Shown: in pieces, positions 7,490 through 17,762 of the stretch
Layout of the letters: every line of letters begins with the position of its first letter
Numbering within the stretch: the first letter of the stretch is position 1
Source: Streptomyces specialis
GTDB taxonomy: Bacteria > Actinomycetota > Actinomycetes > Streptomycetales > Streptomycetaceae
Reading direction: 5' to 3'
Assembly (NCBI RefSeq): GCF_001493375.1
Contig: NZ_LN929895.1
Location: 268,126-332,125, forward strand
DNA length: 64,000 nucleotides
Notes under the pieces: model-generated
What the model was told of the DNA's origin: nothing
Seen by the model: the letters and a program-made list of their open reading frames with translations, nothing else
Database searches by the model: none
Translations under genes and position numbers: made by a program

Positions 7490-9099
7490 GCGCGGCCACC
7501 GGGACCGACCGGGCCGAGAGCACCGACCGGTTCGTCGCCCGCGCCGCCGCCGTCACCGCCGCGCTCACCGCGGCGGGCGCGGTGGTCGGGCTGCTGCGGG
7601 ACCAGATCATCGCCACGCTGTTCGGCGCGGGGCCCGCCACCGACGCGTTCCTCGTCGCCTGGACCGTGCCCGAGTTCGCCGCGACGCTGCTGATCGAGGA
7701 GGGCGCGGCGCTGGTTCTGGTGCCCGCGTTCAGCCTGGCGCTGGCGCGGGCCGGGGCCGGCGGGGCGCGCGAGTTGTGCGCGGCCACGTTCCCCAGGCTG
7801 CTGCTGGCGCTGGCGGTGGCCGCCGCGGCGCTGGCGGCGGGGGCGCGCCCGCTGGTGGCCGCCCACGCCCCCGGGCTGGCGGAGCGGGGGCTCGCCGTGG
7901 ACTGCGTGCGGCTGCCCGCCGTGAGCGTCCTCACCTTCGGCGTCGCCGGGTACTTCAGCGCCGCCCTGCGCGCCCACCGCGATTTCGTGCCGCCCGCCGC
8001 GATCTACGTCGTCCACAACGCGGGCATCTTGGCCACCGCGCTGGCGCTGCACGCCTGGTGGGGCATCCGGGCGGCGGCGGCCGGGGTGGCGCTCGGCGGG
8101 GCGCTGATGGCGCTGGTGCAGTTGCCGTTCTTCCTGCGCCGGTTCCTGCGGGGACGCCCGCGCGGAACGCCGCCCGCGCCGTCGTCGGCGCCGGTACGGG
8201 CCGGGGGCCGGGTCTCGCTCCTCGCGGGCGTCTCGGTGGGCGTCGTGGCGCCGGTCGCGCTCTTCGCGCTCAGCCGCCAGTCCCAGGTGCTGGTCGAGCG
8301 CTGCCTCGCCTCCGCGCTGCCCGCGGGCGCCATCTCGCACCTCAACTACGCGCAGAAGGTCGCCCAGATGCCCATGGTGCTGTCGATGATGATCTGCACC
8401 GTGACCCTCCCGCTGGTCGCCCGCGCGGTCGCCGACGGCGAGACCGAGCGGGCCCGCGAACGCGTCGAACGCGATCTGGTGCTGGCGGGCGTGGTGGTGC
8501 TGCTCGGCGGCGCGTTCGTCGTCGCCTGCGCGCCCGCGATCATCGAACTCCTCTTCCAGCGCGGCGCGTTCGACGAGCGGGCGACGGCGGCGACGGCCGG
8601 GGTGATGCGGGTGTACGCGCTCGGTCTGCTCGGGCACACGCTGGCGGGCGCGTTGACCCGCCCCTTCTTCTCGGCCGCGCGGCCCGCCTGGTTCCCGCTC
8701 GCCGCCATGGCGCTCGGCCTGCTGATCACCGTCGCCGGGGGGCTGGCCGCCGTGCCGGTGTGGGGCGTACGCGGGATCGCCGCCGCCAACGCGGCCGGGA
8801 TCAGCGTCACCGCCCTCCTCCTGCTGCGCGCCCTGCCCCGCAGGACCTCCATCCCCGTCGACGCCCGCCGCGTCCTGGGCCGCCTCGCGCGGCTCGCCGT
8901 GGCCGCCGCGCTCGCCGCCGGGGCGGGCTGGGCCGCCACGGCCCTGCCCGGCTGCTCCGCTCCCCTGCCGGCGGTCGCCCTCGGCTGCCTGCTCGTCCCC
9001 GCCGTCTTCGCCGTGGCCGCGTGCGCGCTGCGGGTGCCGGAGGCGGCGCTGCTCGTGTCCGCCCTCAAGCAAAGGCTCGACCATGCGCGTTGCCACTGA
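7486..9099 (+). CDS. MurJ/MviN-family lipid-linked oligosaccharide flippase
   Basis: A MOP-superfamily protein of 537 residues with 13-14 predicted membrane segments. N-terminal motifs LLRDQIIATLFGAGPATDAFLVAW and later SHLNYAQKVAQMPM and RGAFDERATAATA are MurJ-like. In this operon it probably flips the undecaprenyl-linked repeat unit made by the flanking transferases; it is unlikely to be the housekeeping lipid II flippase. GTG at 7486 overlaps the upstream stop (GTGA). Its 3' end overlaps the deacetylase gene by 17 nt. Confidence 0.85.
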   Translation: MSAATGTDRAESTDRFVARAAAVTAALTAAGAVVGLLRDQIIATLFGAGPATDAFLVAWTVPEFAATLLIEEGAALVLVPAFSLALARAGAGGARELCAATFPRLLLALAVAAAALAAGARPLVAAHAPGLAERGLAVDCVRLPAVSVLTFGVAGYFSAALRAHRDFVPPAAIYVVHNAGILATALALHAWWGIRAAAAGVALGGALMALVQLPFFLRRFLRGRPRGTPPAPSSAPVRAGGRVSLLAGVSVGVVAPVALFALSRQSQVLVERCLASALPAGAISHLNYAQKVAQMPMVLSMMICTVTLPLVARAVADGETERARERVERDLVLAGVVVLLGGAFVVACAPAIIELLFQRGAFDERATAATAGVMRVYALGLLGHTLAGALTRPFFSAARPAWFPLAAMALGLLITVAGGLAAVPVWGVRGIAAANAAGISVTALLLLRALPRRTSIPVDARRVLGRLARLAVAAALAAGAGWAATALPGCSAPLPAVALGCLLVPAVFAVAACALRVPEAALLVSALKQRLDHARCH

Positions 9100-9907
9100 C
9101 TCCGCCGGACCCGGCCTCAGCCCGGTGTGGCTGCTGATGTACCACTCCGTCTCCTACACCACCCCCGACCCGTACCGGATCACCGTCACCCCCGACCGCC
9201 TGCACCGGCAGCTCGCCTGGCTGCGCCGCAACCGGCTGCGCGGCGTCTCCGTCGGGGAGCTGCTGCGGGCCAGGGCCGCCGGGCGCGCCGGGCGCATGGT
9301 CGGGCTGACCTTCGACGACGGCTACCGCGACTTCCTCGACACGGCGGTCCCGCTGCTGCGCGGCCACGGCTGCACGGCCACCGTGTTCGTGCTGCCCGGC
9401 CGGCTGCACGGCAGCAACGTGTGGGACACGGACGGCCCGCGCAAGCGGCTGCTGAACGCCGACGGCATCCGGGCCGCCGCCGAGGCCGGGATGGAGATCG
9501 GCTCGCACGGGCTGCTCCACCGTTCGCTGCCCGGCCTGGACGCGGCCGAGTTGGAACGGGAGGTCGCGCACAGCCGCGACCTGCTCGCCGAGATCACCGG
9601 CGAGCCGCCGCAGGGCTTCTGCTACCCCTACGGCGCGGTGGACCGGCGGACCGCCGACGCCGTGCGGGACGCGGGCTACGCCTACGCCTGCGCGATCGAC
9701 CCCGGCCGCCTGACCGGGCAGTACGCGCTGCCCCGGGTCCATGTGGGGGAACGGGACATCGCGCCGATGATGCGTCTCAAGCGGCTGCTGCACCCCTGGC
9801 GCCGCCGCCCGCTGCCGCCGCTGCCCGCCCCCGCCCGGCCGGTCCGTGCGGATCGTTCGGGTCGTTCGGATCGTTCTGGGCGTCAGAACGAGGCACCGGC
9901 GTCATGA
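9083..9907 (+). CDS. Polysaccharide deacetylase (NodB domain)
   Basis: A carbohydrate esterase family 4 protein of 274 residues that removes acetyl groups from N-acetylated sugars. Catalytic motifs: TFDDGYRD (general base and metal Asp), SHGLLH (metal His pair) and CYPYGAVD. There is no signal peptide or clear membrane segment, so action on a cytoplasmic lipid-linked intermediate is possible. The C-terminus has short Ser/Arg/Gly/Asp repeats (about residues 255-268). It overlaps both neighbours (17 nt upstream, ATGA downstream). Confidence 0.88.
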   Translation: MRVATDSAGPGLSPVWLLMYHSVSYTTPDPYRITVTPDRLHRQLAWLRRNRLRGVSVGELLRARAAGRAGRMVGLTFDDGYRDFLDTAVPLLRGHGCTATVFVLPGRLHGSNVWDTDGPRKRLLNADGIRAAAEAGMEIGSHGLLHRSLPGLDAAELEREVAHSRDLLAEITGEPPQGFCYPYGAVDRRTADAVRDAGYAYACAIDPGRLTGQYALPRVHVGERDIAPMMRLKRLLHPWRRRPLPPLPAPARPVRADRSGRSDRSGRQNEAPAS

Positions 9908-10992
9908 GGCGGGCGCTGCATGTCATCACCGGGCTCGGAGCCGGGGGCGCGGAACGGCAGCTGCGGGCGCTGGTGCGGCGGCTGCCGCTCGTCTGCGATG
10001 TCGCGACCCTCACCAACCCCGGTGCCGTGGCGCGCGAACTGCGGGGCGACGGCGTACGGGTGGCCCACCTCGGCATGGCGGGCAACCGCGATGTCGGCGC
10101 ACTCCCCCGGCTGGCGCGGCTGATCCGCGACGGGCGGTACGACATCGTGCACACCCACCTCTACCGGGCCTGCGTCTACGGCCGGATCGCCGCCCGGATG
10201 GCCGGGGTGCGGGCCGTGGTGGCGACCGAGCACTCGCTCGGCGCCCACCGCATCGAGGGGCGCCCGCTGACGCCGGGGACGCGGGCGCTGTATCTGGCGA
10301 CGGAGCGGCTGGGCACGGCGACCGTGGCCGTGTCCGCGACCGTCGCGGGGCGGCTGCGGGCCTGGGGCGTGCCGGACCGGCGGATTCATCTGGTGCCCAA
10401 CGGGATCGAGCCGGACCGGTTCCGTTACGACCCGGCGGCGCGCGCCGGGGTGCGGGCCCGGTTCGGGGTGCCCGACGACGCCGTGGTGGTGGGCGCGGTG
10501 GGGCGGCTGGTGCCGGACAAGCGGTTCGACGTGGTGGTGCGGGCCGTGGCCCGGCTGCCGGAGCACGTGTGGCTGGTGGTGGCCGGGGAGGGGCCGGAAC
10601 GGGCCGCGCTGGGGGCACTGGCCGGGCGGCTGGGGCTGACCCGGCGGCTGGTGCTGACGGGCGCCTGCCCGGACGTGCCCGGGCTGCTGTCGGCGTGCGA
10701 CCTGTTCGTCTCGGCGTCGGAGGAGGAGACGTTCGGGCTGGCGGTGCTGGAGGCGCTGGCCGCCGGGCTGCCGGTGCTGCACGTCGCCTGCCCGGCCGTC
10801 GAGGAACTGCCGCGCCACGAGGCGCCCGGCGCGCGGCGGGTCGGGGCGGGTCCGGCGGATCTCGCGGACGCGCTACGGGCCGAACTCGCTCTGGGGGTGC
10901 GGCGGTTGTCCGTTCCCGAGGCGGTGCGCCGGTACGGCGTGGACCGGGCGGCGGACCGTCTGATGGCCGTCTACGAAGGGGTGTGCCGGTGA
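9904..10992 (+). CDS. GT4-family glycosyltransferase
   Basis: A second GT-B, family 4 transferase of 362 residues. It has GLGAGGAERQL near the N-terminus (acceptor and phosphate loop), VVGAVGRLVPDKRFDVVV, and the EX7E motif in EEETFGLAVLEALAAG. It likely adds a further sugar to the repeat unit. ATG overlaps the deacetylase stop, and its own stop overlaps the next GTG. Confidence 0.88.
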   Translation: MRRALHVITGLGAGGAERQLRALVRRLPLVCDVATLTNPGAVARELRGDGVRVAHLGMAGNRDVGALPRLARLIRDGRYDIVHTHLYRACVYGRIAARMAGVRAVVATEHSLGAHRIEGRPLTPGTRALYLATERLGTATVAVSATVAGRLRAWGVPDRRIHLVPNGIEPDRFRYDPAARAGVRARFGVPDDAVVVGAVGRLVPDKRFDVVVRAVARLPEHVWLVVAGEGPERAALGALAGRLGLTRRLVLTGACPDVPGLLSACDLFVSASEEETFGLAVLEALAAGLPVLHVACPAVEELPRHEAPGARRVGAGPADLADALRAELALGVRRLSVPEAVRRYGVDRAADRLMAVYEGVCR

Positions 10993-11654
10993 CCAGGCCG
11001 AGGTGGTGGTGGCCGCTGGCGCTGTGCGCGCTGCTGGGCGCGGTGTGCGGCGCGGCGCACGGGCTGCTGGCGGACCGGCAGTACGCGGCCGGCGGGCAGG
11101 TGCTGGTGACGCCGGTGGAACGCGGTGACGCGGCGGCGGCCGTGGGGCTGGCGCAGGCTCTCGGACGGGTGGCGACGGGCGAGGCGGAGCTGCGCACGGC
11201 GGCGGCCGACGCGGGCGTTCCGGCGGGAACGCTGCGGAGCCGGGTGCGGGCCGTGACGTCGCCGGACGCGCCGGTGATCGAGATCACCGGGACGGCGGGC
11301 CGGCCCGAGGACGCGGCGCGGGCGGCGAACGCGGTGGCGCGGGCGCTGGTCGCGCGGGGCAACGACGCGCGGGAGGGCGGCGCTGAGTTGTCGGTGCTGG
11401 CCGAGGCGCACCGGCCGTCCGTGCCGACCGCCCCGGTGCCGTGGGTGTCGGTCGCGACCGGTCTGTGCGCGGGCGTCGTCGTCGGGGGCGCGGCCTTGGC
11501 GGCCCGCGGCGGACGTGCCGGTGGCGGTGGTGGCGGGGCCGGCGGCGGGGGGCGTCCGGGGGTGCCCGCGCGGCGGGCCGGGCCGGTGCGGCTGGTGAGT
11601 CAGTGGTGGGACGGGGGCCGGTGGGTCAGTGACCGCGTTCCGCTCCGCCGTTGA
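10989..11654 (+). CDS. Wzz-like chain-length/export protein (no kinase domain)
   Basis: A 221-residue protein with a membrane segment at about 6-25, an external domain (AAGGQVLVTPVERGDAAAAVG..., polysaccharide copolymerase type) and a second segment at about 143-165. A Gly-rich stretch and a short basic tail follow. It lacks the Walker motifs of a BY-kinase and no separate kinase gene is nearby. It is the last gene of the operon, and its end overlaps the convergent SDR gene by 29 nt. Confidence 0.7.
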   Translation: MTRPRWWWPLALCALLGAVCGAAHGLLADRQYAAGGQVLVTPVERGDAAAAVGLAQALGRVATGEAELRTAAADAGVPAGTLRSRVRAVTSPDAPVIEITGTAGRPEDAARAANAVARALVARGNDAREGGAELSVLAEAHRPSVPTAPVPWVSVATGLCAGVVVGGAALAARGGRAGGGGGGAGGGGRPGVPARRAGPVRLVSQWWDGGRWVSDRVPLRR

Positions 11655-12393
11655 CCTGGATGACCTGGGACGTGATGTGGCTCGCGGCGTGGGAGGCCAG
11701 CCAGCGCAGGGTCTCGGCGACGTCGCCCGGGGTGCCCGGGCGGCCGTCGAGGGTCTGTGCGACGAGGGTGGCCCGTCGTTCGGGTGTCATCGCGTCGCCG
11801 AAGAACTCGGTCTCCTCGATGTAGCCGGGGGCCACCACGTTGACCGTGACGCCTCGCGGGCCGAGGTCGCGGGCCAGGTCGAACGCGTACGGGTGCAGGG
11901 CCGCCTTGCTCGCCGCGTAGGCGCCGGTGCCGGAGCCCCGGTAGGCGGCGATCGAGCTGAGGAAGAGGACCCGGCCGCCGGGGGAGGCGAGGCGGTCGCG
12001 GAGGGCCTCGGTGAGGAGGACGGCGGTCAGGGTGTTGACGCGGAAGGCGACCGTCCAGGCGTGGGCGGTCGCGGCCAGCGCGCCGCCGGGGGCGTCGGCG
12101 CCGCCGTTGTCCGGGCCCGGTTCGAGGAGGCCGCTGCCGCCCGCGCTGTGCACCAGGACGTCCACCGTGCCGAAGCGTTCGGCGACGAAACGGGCGACGC
12201 GCGCGGCCTCGGCCGGGTCGGTGAGGTCGGCGGGGAGGGCGACGGCGGTCGCGATGTCCGCCGCGGCCCGTTCCACCACCTCGGCGCGGCGGCCGACGAG
12301 CACGGGCGTGTCGCCGTCCCGCGCGAACGCGCGGGCCGTCGCCAGGCCGATGCCGGTGCCGCCGCCGCTGATGATCACTGTCCGTCCGGCCAT
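11626..12393 (-). CDS. Short-chain dehydrogenase/reductase
   Basis: A classical SDR of 255 residues. It has the NADP/NAD-binding GGGTGIG near the N-terminus, LVHSAGG after strand 4, catalytic Ser in FLSSIAAYRG and YAASK (Tyr-x-x-x-Lys), and a typical C-terminal INGG-like QVNGGAERG. The substrate is unknown. It lies between the polysaccharide operon (convergent) and the sensor kinase (17-nt gap, same strand), so it may be read through from the cyd operon. Confidence 0.88.
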   Translation of the reverse strand: MAGRTVIISGGGTGIGLATARAFARDGDTPVLVGRRAEVVERAAADIATAVALPADLTDPAEAARVARFVAERFGTVDVLVHSAGGSGLLEPGPDNGGADAPGGALAATAHAWTVAFRVNTLTAVLLTEALRDRLASPGGRVLFLSSIAAYRGSGTGAYAASKAALHPYAFDLARDLGPRGVTVNVVAPGYIEETEFFGDAMTPERRATLVAQTLDGRPGTPGDVAETLRWLASHAASHITSQVIQVNGGAERGH

Positions 12394-12410
12394 GTCCGGA
12401 CCGTATCCCG

Positions 12411-13324
12411 TCAGCGGGGCACGTGCCAGGTCACCCGGGTGCCGGTGCCGCCGGGGCCGGGGCCGGCCTCGGCGGAGCCGCCGAGGGCCTCGGCGCGCCG
12501 GGCGAGGTTGCGCAGGCCGCTGCTGCGCGTCTGTCCGGGCGGGATGCCGACGCCGTCGTCGGTGACGGTGAGCCGCACCGCTCCGGCGCCGTGGTCCTGG
12601 TCCCCGGCCGCCGCCTCGACCGTGACCTCGACGCGGGAGGCGCGGGCGTGGCGGGCGGCGTTGGAGAGGGCCTCGCGGAGGGCGGCGACCAGATCGCGGG
12701 CGACGCTCTCGCCGGTCAGCGCGTCCACCGGCCCGGTGAAGGAGACGGACGGGGTGAAGCCGAGGGTCCCGGCGGCGGCGCCGGTCTCCCGCAGGACGCG
12801 GGTGCGCAGCGAGGTGGGGGCCTCGTCGGGCTGCTGCTGGAGGGCGAAGATCGCGGTCCTGATCTCCTGGATGGTGGCGTCGAGTTCGCGGGTCGCGGTG
12901 TCGATGCGGTCGCGCACGGCGTCCGGCGGGTCGGCGCGGCGGGCGCTCTCCAGGGTCATGCCGACCGCGAACAGCCGCTGGATGACGAGGTCGTGCAGGT
13001 CGCGGGCGATCCGGTCGCGGTCCTCCAGGACGGCGAGCTGTTCGCGGTCGTGCCGGGCCCGGCCGACGACGACGGCGAGCGCGGCCTGCTGGGCGAACTG
13101 GGTGGCCAGGGCGCGTTCCGGCACGGTGTAGGGCGCGGCGCCCGGCGGGCGGGCGAGGGAGAGGGCGCCGAGCGGGGTGCCGTCACCGGCCAGCGGCAGC
13201 AGCATGCTCGGGCCCTGGTCACGGCCGGGCCCGGTGACCAACCGGGGGTCGGCGGCCGGGTCGTCGATGAAGACCGGATCGCCGTCCAGGACCCGGCGTG
13301 CGGCGGGGCTGTGGGCGGGGACGG
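12411..13324 (-). CDS. GAF sensor histidine kinase, C-terminal part
   Basis: This is the C-terminal half of a DevS/DosT-type kinase. It holds the end of a GAF domain (PSMLLPLAGDGTPLGALSLAR), a HisKA_3 dimerisation domain with the phospho-accepting His in ARDLHDLVIQRLF, and an HATPase domain with N box (LSNAARHA) and DDGVGIPPG. The frame is cut by adapter at about 13325; the N-terminal GAF half is at 13451-14104. No response regulator gene is in the window. Confidence 0.86.
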
Positions 13325-13450
13325 TGGTGCCTTATTCACACCTGTCGCTGCCGACGAAGAGGAGAGTCGGGGTTTTGGTGGGCGCGTCTGGCGTCCCACT
13401 AGTCACCCGCACTTAGAGTAGTGCAACAGAGCTCGTCATACCGCACACAG
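13325..13450. other. Adapter-derived insert splitting the sensor kinase gene
   Basis: At 13344-13357 the sequence GTCGCTGCCGACGA matches the reverse-complemented Nextera read-1 adapter at 13 of 14 positions. It is preceded by a 13/19 mosaic-end match and followed by AGAGGAGA (an i5-like index, one mismatch to AGAGGATA) and a P5-like stretch with GGTGG and CGC in register. The right edge near 13450 is unclear. Genuine kinase sequence resumes by 13451. Confidence 0.83.
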
Positions 13451-14104
13451 CATACCGGCGGCGGGGGAGGTCGAGGCGGCGACGACCTCCAGGCCGCCGT
13501 CGGGGGTGGGCGTGAGGACGGTGCTGGTGGCGGCCCCGGCAAGCCGTCTGGCCTGCTCGGCGACGACGGCGAGGGTGTTGTCCTCGTCGGCGTCGCCGGC
13601 GAGGAGGGCGGTGGACAGCTCCAGGCTGCCGTCCATCCAGCGGGCCTGCTGGCGGACGGCCGCGTGCAGGCGGGCGTTGCCGATGGCGATACCGGCCTCG
13701 GTGGCGAGGATGCCGACCATCTGCCGCTCCTCGTCGGTGAAGCTTTCGCCGGGGGCCGCGGCCAGGTGGAGGGCGCCGAAGCGGACCCCGTGGACCAGGA
13801 CCGGCACCAGCAGCGTGCCGGTGCCGTCCCGGGCCGGGGGGCCGGGCCGGGTGCCGTCCAGGAGCATCCGGGTCAGCGGCTCGTGCCCGTCGTCCGGGGC
13901 GGGGTCCGGCCCGTGGCTGACGAACCGGCCGATGCCGTCGCCGTCCTCGTTGAGCACGGCGAGCGCGGCGTGCCGGGCCCCGGCCAGCTCGGCGGCGGTC
14001 CGGACGATCCGCTCCAGCACGGCCTCCGGCGCGATGTCGCCGCCGATGGCCTCCATCGCCCGGAGCAGCCGGGGCATCTGCTGCATGCCAGCGAGCGTAG
14101 TCAC
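13451..14104 (-). CDS. GAF sensor histidine kinase, N-terminal part
   Basis: The N-terminal GAF domain of a DevS-like kinase (VPVLVHGVRFGALHLAA, TDEERQMVGILATEAGIAIGNARL), followed by the start of a second GAF. GTG at 14104 overlaps the cydDC stop in a GTGA pair, so the kinase is translationally coupled to the cytochrome bd assembly gene. GAF domains of this family can bind heme and sense O2, NO or CO or redox state. I cannot tell from sequence alone whether a heme ligand is present. The frame enters adapter below 13451. Confidence 0.84.
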
Positions 14105-17100
14105 GCCCGATTCGTCGCGAAAGTCGGTGTCCGCTCGCGGTCCAGCAGGGTGCGGAACGGTCCGTCGGCGGTGGCCAGCTCCGGGTAGGGGCCGCGCTGC
14201 ACGGTCCGGCCCGCGTCCAGGACGAGGATCTCGTCCACGGCGTCGAGGCCGGTCAGCCGGTGGGTGATCAGCACGGTGGCCCGGCCCTCGGTGGCGGCGA
14301 GGAGGTCGGCGGTGAGCGCGTCGGCGGTCGGCGGGTCGAGGTGTTCGGCGGGCTCGTCGAGGATCAGGACGGGGAAGTCGGCCAGCAGCGCGCGGGCCAG
14401 CGCGAGGCGCTGGCGCTGGCCGCCGGAGAGCCGGGCGCCGTGCTCGCCGACCGGGGTGTCCAGGCCGCGCGGCAGCCCGTTGACCCAGTCGAGGAGCCGG
14501 GCGGCGGCCAGGGCCGCGCGCAGGGCGTCGTCACCGGCGCCGGGCGCGGCGAGGCGGAGGTTCTCGCGGAGGGTGCTGTCGAAGACGTACGCGTCCTGGG
14601 CGCACAGGCCGACGACGCGGCGGACGGTGTCACCGTCCAGCGTGGTCGCGTCGGTGCCGCCGAGGCGGTAGGTCCCGGCGGCGGGGTCGAGGAAGCGCAG
14701 CAGGCAGTGGGCGAGGGTGGTCTTCCCGGCGCCGGACGGGCCGACGACCGCGATCCGGCGGCCCGGCGTGATCTCCAGGTCGAGATCGCGCAGCGCGGGC
14801 GCCCCGGACCGGCCGCCGGGGTGGCGGGCGGTCAGACCGCGCACGGTCAGGGGGAACGGGTCGGCGGGCGCGGGCGCCGGGTGCTCGGGCTCGTGGGCGG
14901 GTTCGGGGGCGGCGACGACGTCCCGGACGCGCGCGGCGAGCGGCACGAGGACGACGGTGGCGAGCCAGTCGCAAAGGCGACATTCGAGCTTGCGGCCTGC
15001 GTCGGGGGCTCGGGGATGTGAATAAGAGGCGGGCTCGGGCTCGTGGGCGGGTTCGGGGGCGTCGACGACGTCCCGGACGCGCTCGGCGGCCCGCCGCGCG
15101 CGTTGCCGGTGCTGGACGGCGAGGGGCAGCCCGGCGACCGCCTCGAACGCGGCGAGCGGCACGAGGACGACGGTGGCGAGCCAGACGCCGTCGAGACGGC
15201 CGTCCGCGACGGCGGGGACCGCCGCCCAGGCCGCCGCCGTGGCGGTGAGGCCGGTGAGCAGGGCCGTCAGCCCGCCGCTCAGCGCGGTGACGGACGCCGA
15301 ACGGGCGGCCAGCGCGGTCAGTTCGGCGTCGGCGGCGCGGACGGCGGCGTGCCGGGCGGGGAGGGCGGCGGCGACGGTAAGTTCGGCGGTGCCGGTGAGC
15401 AGATCGACCGTCGGGGTGGCCAATTCGCCGCGGGCGGGGGCGAGCCGCCGTTCGGTGCGCCGGGCGGTGGCGGCGGCCAGGGCCGGGACCCCGGCCCCGG
15501 CGGCGAGGAGCCCGGCGGCGAGCGCGGCGCCCGCGGCGGGCAGCAGCAGACCGGTGCCCACGACGGCCGCCGTGCCCACGACTCCGGCGGCGACGGCGGG
15601 CAGCAGCCAGCGCAGGAAGTAGTCCTGGAGGGCGTCCACGTCGGTGACCACCCGGGAGAGCAGGTCGCCGCGCCGGGCCCCGCCGAGCCCGGCGGGGGCG
15701 AGGCGTTCCAGCCGCCGGTAGACGCCGACGCGCAGGTCGGCCAGGACGCGGAGTACGGCGTCGTGGCCGACGAGCCGTTCGGCGTACCGGAAGACGGCCC
15801 GGCCGATGCCGAACGCGCGGGTCGCGGTGACGGCGACCATCAGGTACAGGACGGGCGGCTGTTGCGCGGCCCGGGAGATGAGCCATCCGGAGGTGGCCAT
15901 GAGGCCCACGGCGCTGCCCAGCGCGGCGGCGCCCAGCAGCGCGGCCAGCGCGAACCGGCCGGTGCGGGCGGCGCCCGCCGCGCGGACCCAGGTCAGGGCG
16001 TCGGCGGTCCTCGTTCCGGCGGCGGGCTCCGGAGGCCCTGTGACGGGCCCTGTCACAGGCGTCGTCACAGGCGTCGTCACGGGCACCGTCGCGGGAGCCG
16101 GGTCACGGGTGGGCGTCGCCGCCGTCACCTGATCGGCCTCGGCGACCGGCGCCGGTTTCACGTGAAACACCCGGTCGGCCACCGCCAGCAGCGCCGGACG
16201 GTGCGTCACCAGCAGGACCGTGCGACCGACGGCCAGACGGCGGATCGCCTCGACCACCTCGGCCTCCGTCGTGCCGTCGAGGGCCGCCGTCGGTTCGTCC
16301 AGCAGCAGGACCGGGCGGTCGGCCAGAAACGCGCGGGCCAGGGCCACACGCCGGCGCTGGCCCGCCGACAGGCCGGTGCCGCCCTCGCCCAGCCGCCGGG
16401 CCGGGTCGAGGTCCCCGGCCGCCGCGTCGCGCAGCGCGCGGGCCACCGCCGCGTCGTCGGCGTCGGGGCGGGCGAGTCGTACGTTGTCGGCGATGGTGCC
16501 CGCGAACAGGTGCGGGTGCTGCGGGACCCAGGCGACCCGCCGGTGCCAGGCGGCCGGGCCGAGGCCGGCCAGGTCCCGGCCGCCGACCAGGACCCGGCCG
16601 GCGGAGGGGCGGACCAGGCCGAGCACGGTGGCGAGCAGCGTGGACTTGCCGCCGCCGGACGGACCGGTCAGGGCGACCGTCTCGCCGGGCGCGACGGTCA
16701 GGCTGGTCTCGCGCAGCGCCGGGGCGGCGCGGTCCGGGTGGTGGACCGTCACCTGGTCGAGTGACAGGGCCGGGGCGTCGGGAACCGGGTGGGTGCCCCG
16801 CTCCGGGGGCTTGGTCTCCAGCGCCGCGAAGACCTCGGCCGCCGCCGACAGGCCCTCCTGGGCCGCGTGGAACTGGGCGCCGACCTGCCGCAGCGGCAGA
16901 TACGCCTCGGGCGCGAGGATCAGCACGACGAGCCCGGTGTAGAGGTCCAGATCGCCGTGGACGAGCCGCATGCCGATGCCGACCGCGACCAGTGCGACCG
17001 AGATCGTGGCCAGCAGCTCCAGCGCGAACGACGAGAGGAACGCGATCCGCAGCGTGCGCAGCGTGCAGCGCCGGTGGTCGTCGGTGATGGCGCGGATGTT

Positions 17101-17762
17101 GTCGGCCTGGGCCTTGGCCCGGCCGAAGACCTTGAGGGTGGCCAGCCCGGACACCACGTCCAGGAAGTGCCCGGAGAGCCGGGCCAGCCGGTGCCACTGC
17201 CGGTCGGTGTGGGCCTGTGTGGCCCACCCGATCAGCGCCATGAAGAGCGGGATCAGCGGCAGGGTGGCGGCGATGGTGGCGGCGGCGATCCAGTCGTCGG
17301 TGACGATCCGGGCCAGCACGGCGACGGGCACCACGGCGGCGAGCCCGAGCTGCGGCAGGTAGCGCGCGAAGTACCCCTCCAGGGCGTCCACGCCCCGGGT
17401 GGCCAGGGTCGTCAGCTCGCCGGTGGAACGCCCGCCGAGCCCGGCCGGGCCGAGCCGGGTGGCGTGGCCGAGGAGCCGGAGGCGCAGCTCGGAGATGACG
17501 GCGGCGCTCGTCCGGTGGGCGGCCAGTTGGGTGAGCCAGGCCACCAGCCCCCGGCCCGCCGCCGTGGCGGCGAGCGCGGGCAGCGGCGCGAGCGAGACCT
17601 CGGTCACGGCCGAGGCGATCAGCACGGCCTGGGCGATGACCAGGCCGGCGTCGGCCAGGCCCAGCGCGACGGTGGCGGCGAGGAAGCCGCGCGTGGCCCG
17701 CGCGTGGCGCAGCAGACGCGGATCGACCGGCCCCCGGCTCATGACGGGCTTTATGACGGGCT

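Noticed and set aside
3627..12393. Long open frames on alternative frames and the opposite strand across the polysaccharide operon
   Set aside because: They are Arg/Pro/Ala/Gly-rich and show no domains. High GC at third positions opens shadow frames.
13325..13450. Kinase gene as a natural pseudogene or as two genes
   Set aside because: The break is adapter sequence, and the halves are the complementary parts of one GAF-HisKA_3 kinase.
14967..15032. Extra in-frame segment in CydDC as a new linker domain
   Set aside because: It aligns to P7, index, read-2 adapter and mosaic end without gaps and lies between duplicated flanks.
16020..16095. Short GTCACAGG/GTCGTCAC repeats inside cydDC as a CRISPR-like array
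   Set aside because: The units are a few bases long and encode a Thr/Val/Pro linker between the two halves (TVPVTTPVTTPVTGPVTG), so they are a coding repeat.
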